A stretch of DNA of 8,482 nt, taken from positions 1 to 8,482 of the forward strand of contig JAFMJM010000097.1 of assembly GCA_017853455.1 (NCBI GenBank), in the 5' to 3' direction. Shown here in pieces: positions 6,931 to 8,482 of this stretch. A program made the translations under genes and the position numbers. The stretch's first letter is position 1; each line of letters begins with the position of its first letter. Under the pieces are notes generated by a model. That model was not told the DNA's origin and ran no database searches. It was given only the letters and a program-made list of their open reading frames with translations. This DNA comes from Acidimicrobiia bacterium. GTDB taxonomy: Bacteria > Actinomycetota > Acidimicrobiia > IMCC26256 > PALSA-555.

Positions 6931-8115
6931 ATGGCGCCCCAGCGCGAATGGTTCGAGAAGGACTACTACAAGGTCCTCGGTGTCGAGAAGAACGCCACCG
7001 ACAAGGACATCACGCGCGCCTACCGGAAGCTGGCCAAGCAGTTCCACCCCGACGCCAACCCGGGTGACGCCGCCGCCGAGGAGCGCTTCAAGGAGGTGTC
7101 GGCCGCGCACGAGGTGCTCGGCGACGCCGAGAAGCGCGCCGAGTACGACCAGGTCCGCGAGATGGCGGCCTCGGGCGTGGGTGCCGGCTTCGGTCAAGGT
7201 GGTCCGGGCGGCTTCGGTGGCTTCGGGCCCGGGGGCTTCGGCGGTCAGACGATCAACGTCGAGGACCTCGGCGGGCTCGGTGACATCTTCGGCAACCTCT
7301 TCGGCGGTGCCGGGGGTGCGCCGCCGGGCGGTGGTCGTGGTCGGGGCCGGCGACGCCAGCCGGTCGGACCGGTCGACGGCGCCGACGCCGAGGCGGCCCT
7401 CCACCTCGACTTCACCGACGCCGTCCACGGCGTGACCACCACCGTCAACGTCGACGGCGAGGCCGTGTGCACGGTGTGCAACGGCTCGGGCGCCAAGGCG
7501 GGCACGTCACCCGACGTGTGCCGCAGCTGCAACGGCGCCGGCGAGGTGCTCGTCGACCAGGGGATGTTCTCGTTCGCGCAGCCCTGTCCCGACTGCGGTG
7601 GGCGCGGCGCGATCGTGCGTGACCGCTGCAAGCACTGCAAGGGTCGCGGCACCGAGGTGCGGCGGCGCGAGGTCAAGGCCAAGATCCCCGCCGGGGTCGA
7701 CGACGGTCAGCGCATCAAGTTGGCGGGGCGCGGCGCGCCCGGGACCAACGGCGGCTCGCCGGGTGACCTCTACGTGACGGTGCACGTCGCGCCGCACCCG
7801 ATCTTCGGGCGCAGCGGCAAGGCGAACCTCACGGTGACGGTGCCGCTCACCTTCGCCGAGGCGACCCTCGGCGCGCAGGTGAAGGTCCCCACCCTCGACG
7901 CTCCAGTGACCCTCAAGGTCGCCCCGGGCACCCGCAGCGGCCACACCGTCAAGGTGCCGGGGCGGGGCATCACGCCCGCCCGGGGCGCGGCCGGCGACCT
8001 CCTCGTGACGTTCACGGTCGAGGTGCCGACCGAGCTCACCGACGACCAGCGGGCGGCGGTCGAGGCCCTCGCCGCCGCGATGCCCGGCAACCCCCGGGCC
8101 GACCTCGGAGTGTGA
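6931..8115 (+). CDS. dnaJ: Chaperone protein DnaJ (Hsp40, class A)
   Basis: This 394-residue co-chaperone delivers unfolded clients to DnaK and stimulates ATP hydrolysis. The J domain (about 10-75) contains the essential HPD at 39-41 after YRKLAKQFHPD. A Gly/Phe-rich linker follows (about 81-130), including the DIF motif at 118-120 that regulates DnaK activation. The zinc-binding domain has four CxxCxGxG repeats (CTVCNGSG 180-187, CRSCNGAG 197-204, CPDCGGRG 219-226, CKHCKGRG 233-240) for two zinc ions, and the C-terminal client-binding beta domains fill about 245-370. All class A features are present. The leading WFEKDYYKVLG sequence resembles the DnaJ1 form usually encoded with dnaK in actinobacteria, which tend to have a second, separate DnaJ2. 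ATG 6931 lies 3 nt after the grpE stop, with AAGGTGG (6913-6919) upstream inside grpE. The hspR start is 14 nt downstream of its stop. Confidence 0.98.
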   Translation: MAPQREWFEKDYYKVLGVEKNATDKDITRAYRKLAKQFHPDANPGDAAAEERFKEVSAAHEVLGDAEKRAEYDQVREMAASGVGAGFGQGGPGGFGGFGPGGFGGQTINVEDLGGLGDIFGNLFGGAGGAPPGGGRGRGRRRQPVGPVDGADAEAALHLDFTDAVHGVTTTVNVDGEAVCTVCNGSGAKAGTSPDVCRSCNGAGEVLVDQGMFSFAQPCPDCGGRGAIVRDRCKHCKGRGTEVRRREVKAKIPAGVDDGQRIKLAGRGAPGTNGGSPGDLYVTVHVAPHPIFGRSGKANLTVTVPLTFAEATLGAQVKVPTLDAPVTLKVAPGTRSGHTVKVPGRGITPARGAAGDLLVTFTVEVPTELTDDQRAAVEALAAAMPGNPRADLGV

Positions 8116-8129
8116 GAAGGTGATGCGCA

Positions 8130-8482
8130 GTGAGTGAGCACGCCGACCGCGCCCTGTACATCATCTCGGTGGCCGCCGACCTCGCCGGGGTCCACCCCCA
8201 GACCCTGCGCATCTACGAGCGCAAGGGGCTGATCGAGCCCGCCCGCACCGAGGGGCGCAGCCGGCGCTACTCCGACCGCGACATCGCCCTGCTCCGGCGC
8301 ATCCAGGAGCTCACCAACGAGGGCGTCAGCCTGGTCGGGGTCCGCAAGATCATCGACCTCGAGAACGAGTTGGCCCGTTCGGCGGCCCGTATCCGCGAAC
8401 TCGAGCAGGCCCTCGACCGGGCCCGCGACGACGTCGCCGAGGCCGTGCGCGAGACGCACCGCCAGTACCGCCGCGACCTGGT
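8130..8482 (+). CDS. hspR: Heat shock repressor HspR, MerR family (3' end outside window)
   Basis: The first 117 codons are present and the frame is still open at the window edge. HspR represses the dnaK operon (and often clpB) by binding HAIR sites with DnaK as co-repressor. The N-terminal winged helix-turn-helix reads YIISVAADLAGVHPQTLRIY (10-29), followed by ERKGLIEPARTEGRSRRYS (30-48), which are near-diagnostic for HspR. The second wing/helix region has DIALLRRIQELTNEGVSLVG (51-70) and VRKIIDLENEL (71-81). After that comes a heptad-like coiled coil (about 81-112), probably the dimerisation helix. The start is GTG 8130: an in-frame TGA at 8121-8123 excludes any earlier start, and AGAAGG (8115-8120) sits 9 nt upstream, overlapping the dnaJ stop. 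This is the expected last member of the dnaK-grpE-dnaJ-hspR set. The rest of the protein, and any clpB gene after it, are not visible. Confidence 0.93.
   Translation, partial: MSEHADRALYIISVAADLAGVHPQTLRIYERKGLIEPARTEGRSRRYSDRDIALLRRIQELTNEGVSLVGVRKIIDLENELARSAARIRELEQALDRARDDVAEAVRETHRQYRRDL

Noticed and set aside
7770..8459. 229-codon minus-strand frame antisense to the dnaJ end and hspR
   Set aside because: The plus strand carries a clear HspR helix-turn-helix and the DnaJ C-terminal domain, so the minus-strand frame is a shadow.

Overview
This is a high-GC, gene-dense stretch with start codons split between ATG and GTG. It most likely comes from an actinobacterium (Actinomycetota). The main evidence is the complete gene order dnaK-grpE-dnaJ-hspR, which is the actinobacterial arrangement, together with a DnaK of Gram-positive type (it lacks the roughly 20-residue insert found in the ATPase domain of Gram-negative DnaK) and an HspR-type operator upstream of dnaK. 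An acidimicrobial-type lineage is a guess from overall flavour and cannot be proven from this window.

Layout. (1) Positions 1-483 (+) hold the 3' end of a secreted or surface protein with a choice-of-anchor Q type C-terminal domain. (2) Positions 497-4392 hold three genes on the minus strand. In order of transcription they are a lone cyclic-nucleotide-binding domain protein (4392-3970), a six-helix membrane iron-sulfur oxidoreductase related to EtfD/ETF:menaquinone oxidoreductase (3912-1714), and a family 61 (DUF563) glycosyltransferase (1672-497). The gaps are 57 and 41 nt, so they may share a transcript. The surface-protein gene and the glycosyltransferase gene converge, with 13 nt between their stop codons. 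(3) Positions 4393-4570 form a divergent regulatory region. (4) Positions 4571-8482 (+) hold dnaK, grpE, dnaJ and the 5' part of hspR, with gaps of 2, 3 and 14 nt, so they almost certainly form one operon.

How the genes work together. DnaK, its J-domain co-chaperone DnaJ and its nucleotide exchange factor GrpE form the Hsp70 folding machine. HspR, a MerR-family repressor, closes the feedback loop: it is expected to bind the HAIR-like site at 4473-4493 with DnaK as co-repressor. The Fe-S membrane protein is predicted to pass electrons from reduced electron-transfer flavoprotein (fatty-acid or amino-acid oxidation) to menaquinone. The cyclic-nucleotide-binding protein beside it may be a sensor, but its ligand and partner are not visible.

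No RNA genes, insertion sequences, CRISPR arrays or phage genes were seen, and no plainly new system. The parts most worth a second look are in the dnaK control region: a 16-nt near-palindrome that contains the dnaK Shine-Dalgarno sequence (possible RNA thermometer), a HAIR operator with one perfect and one degenerate arm, and a second small palindrome in the putative promoter spacer. The very long open frames antisense to the real genes are composition shadows, including the well-known false 'NAD-specific glutamate dehydrogenase' frame antisense to dnaK.
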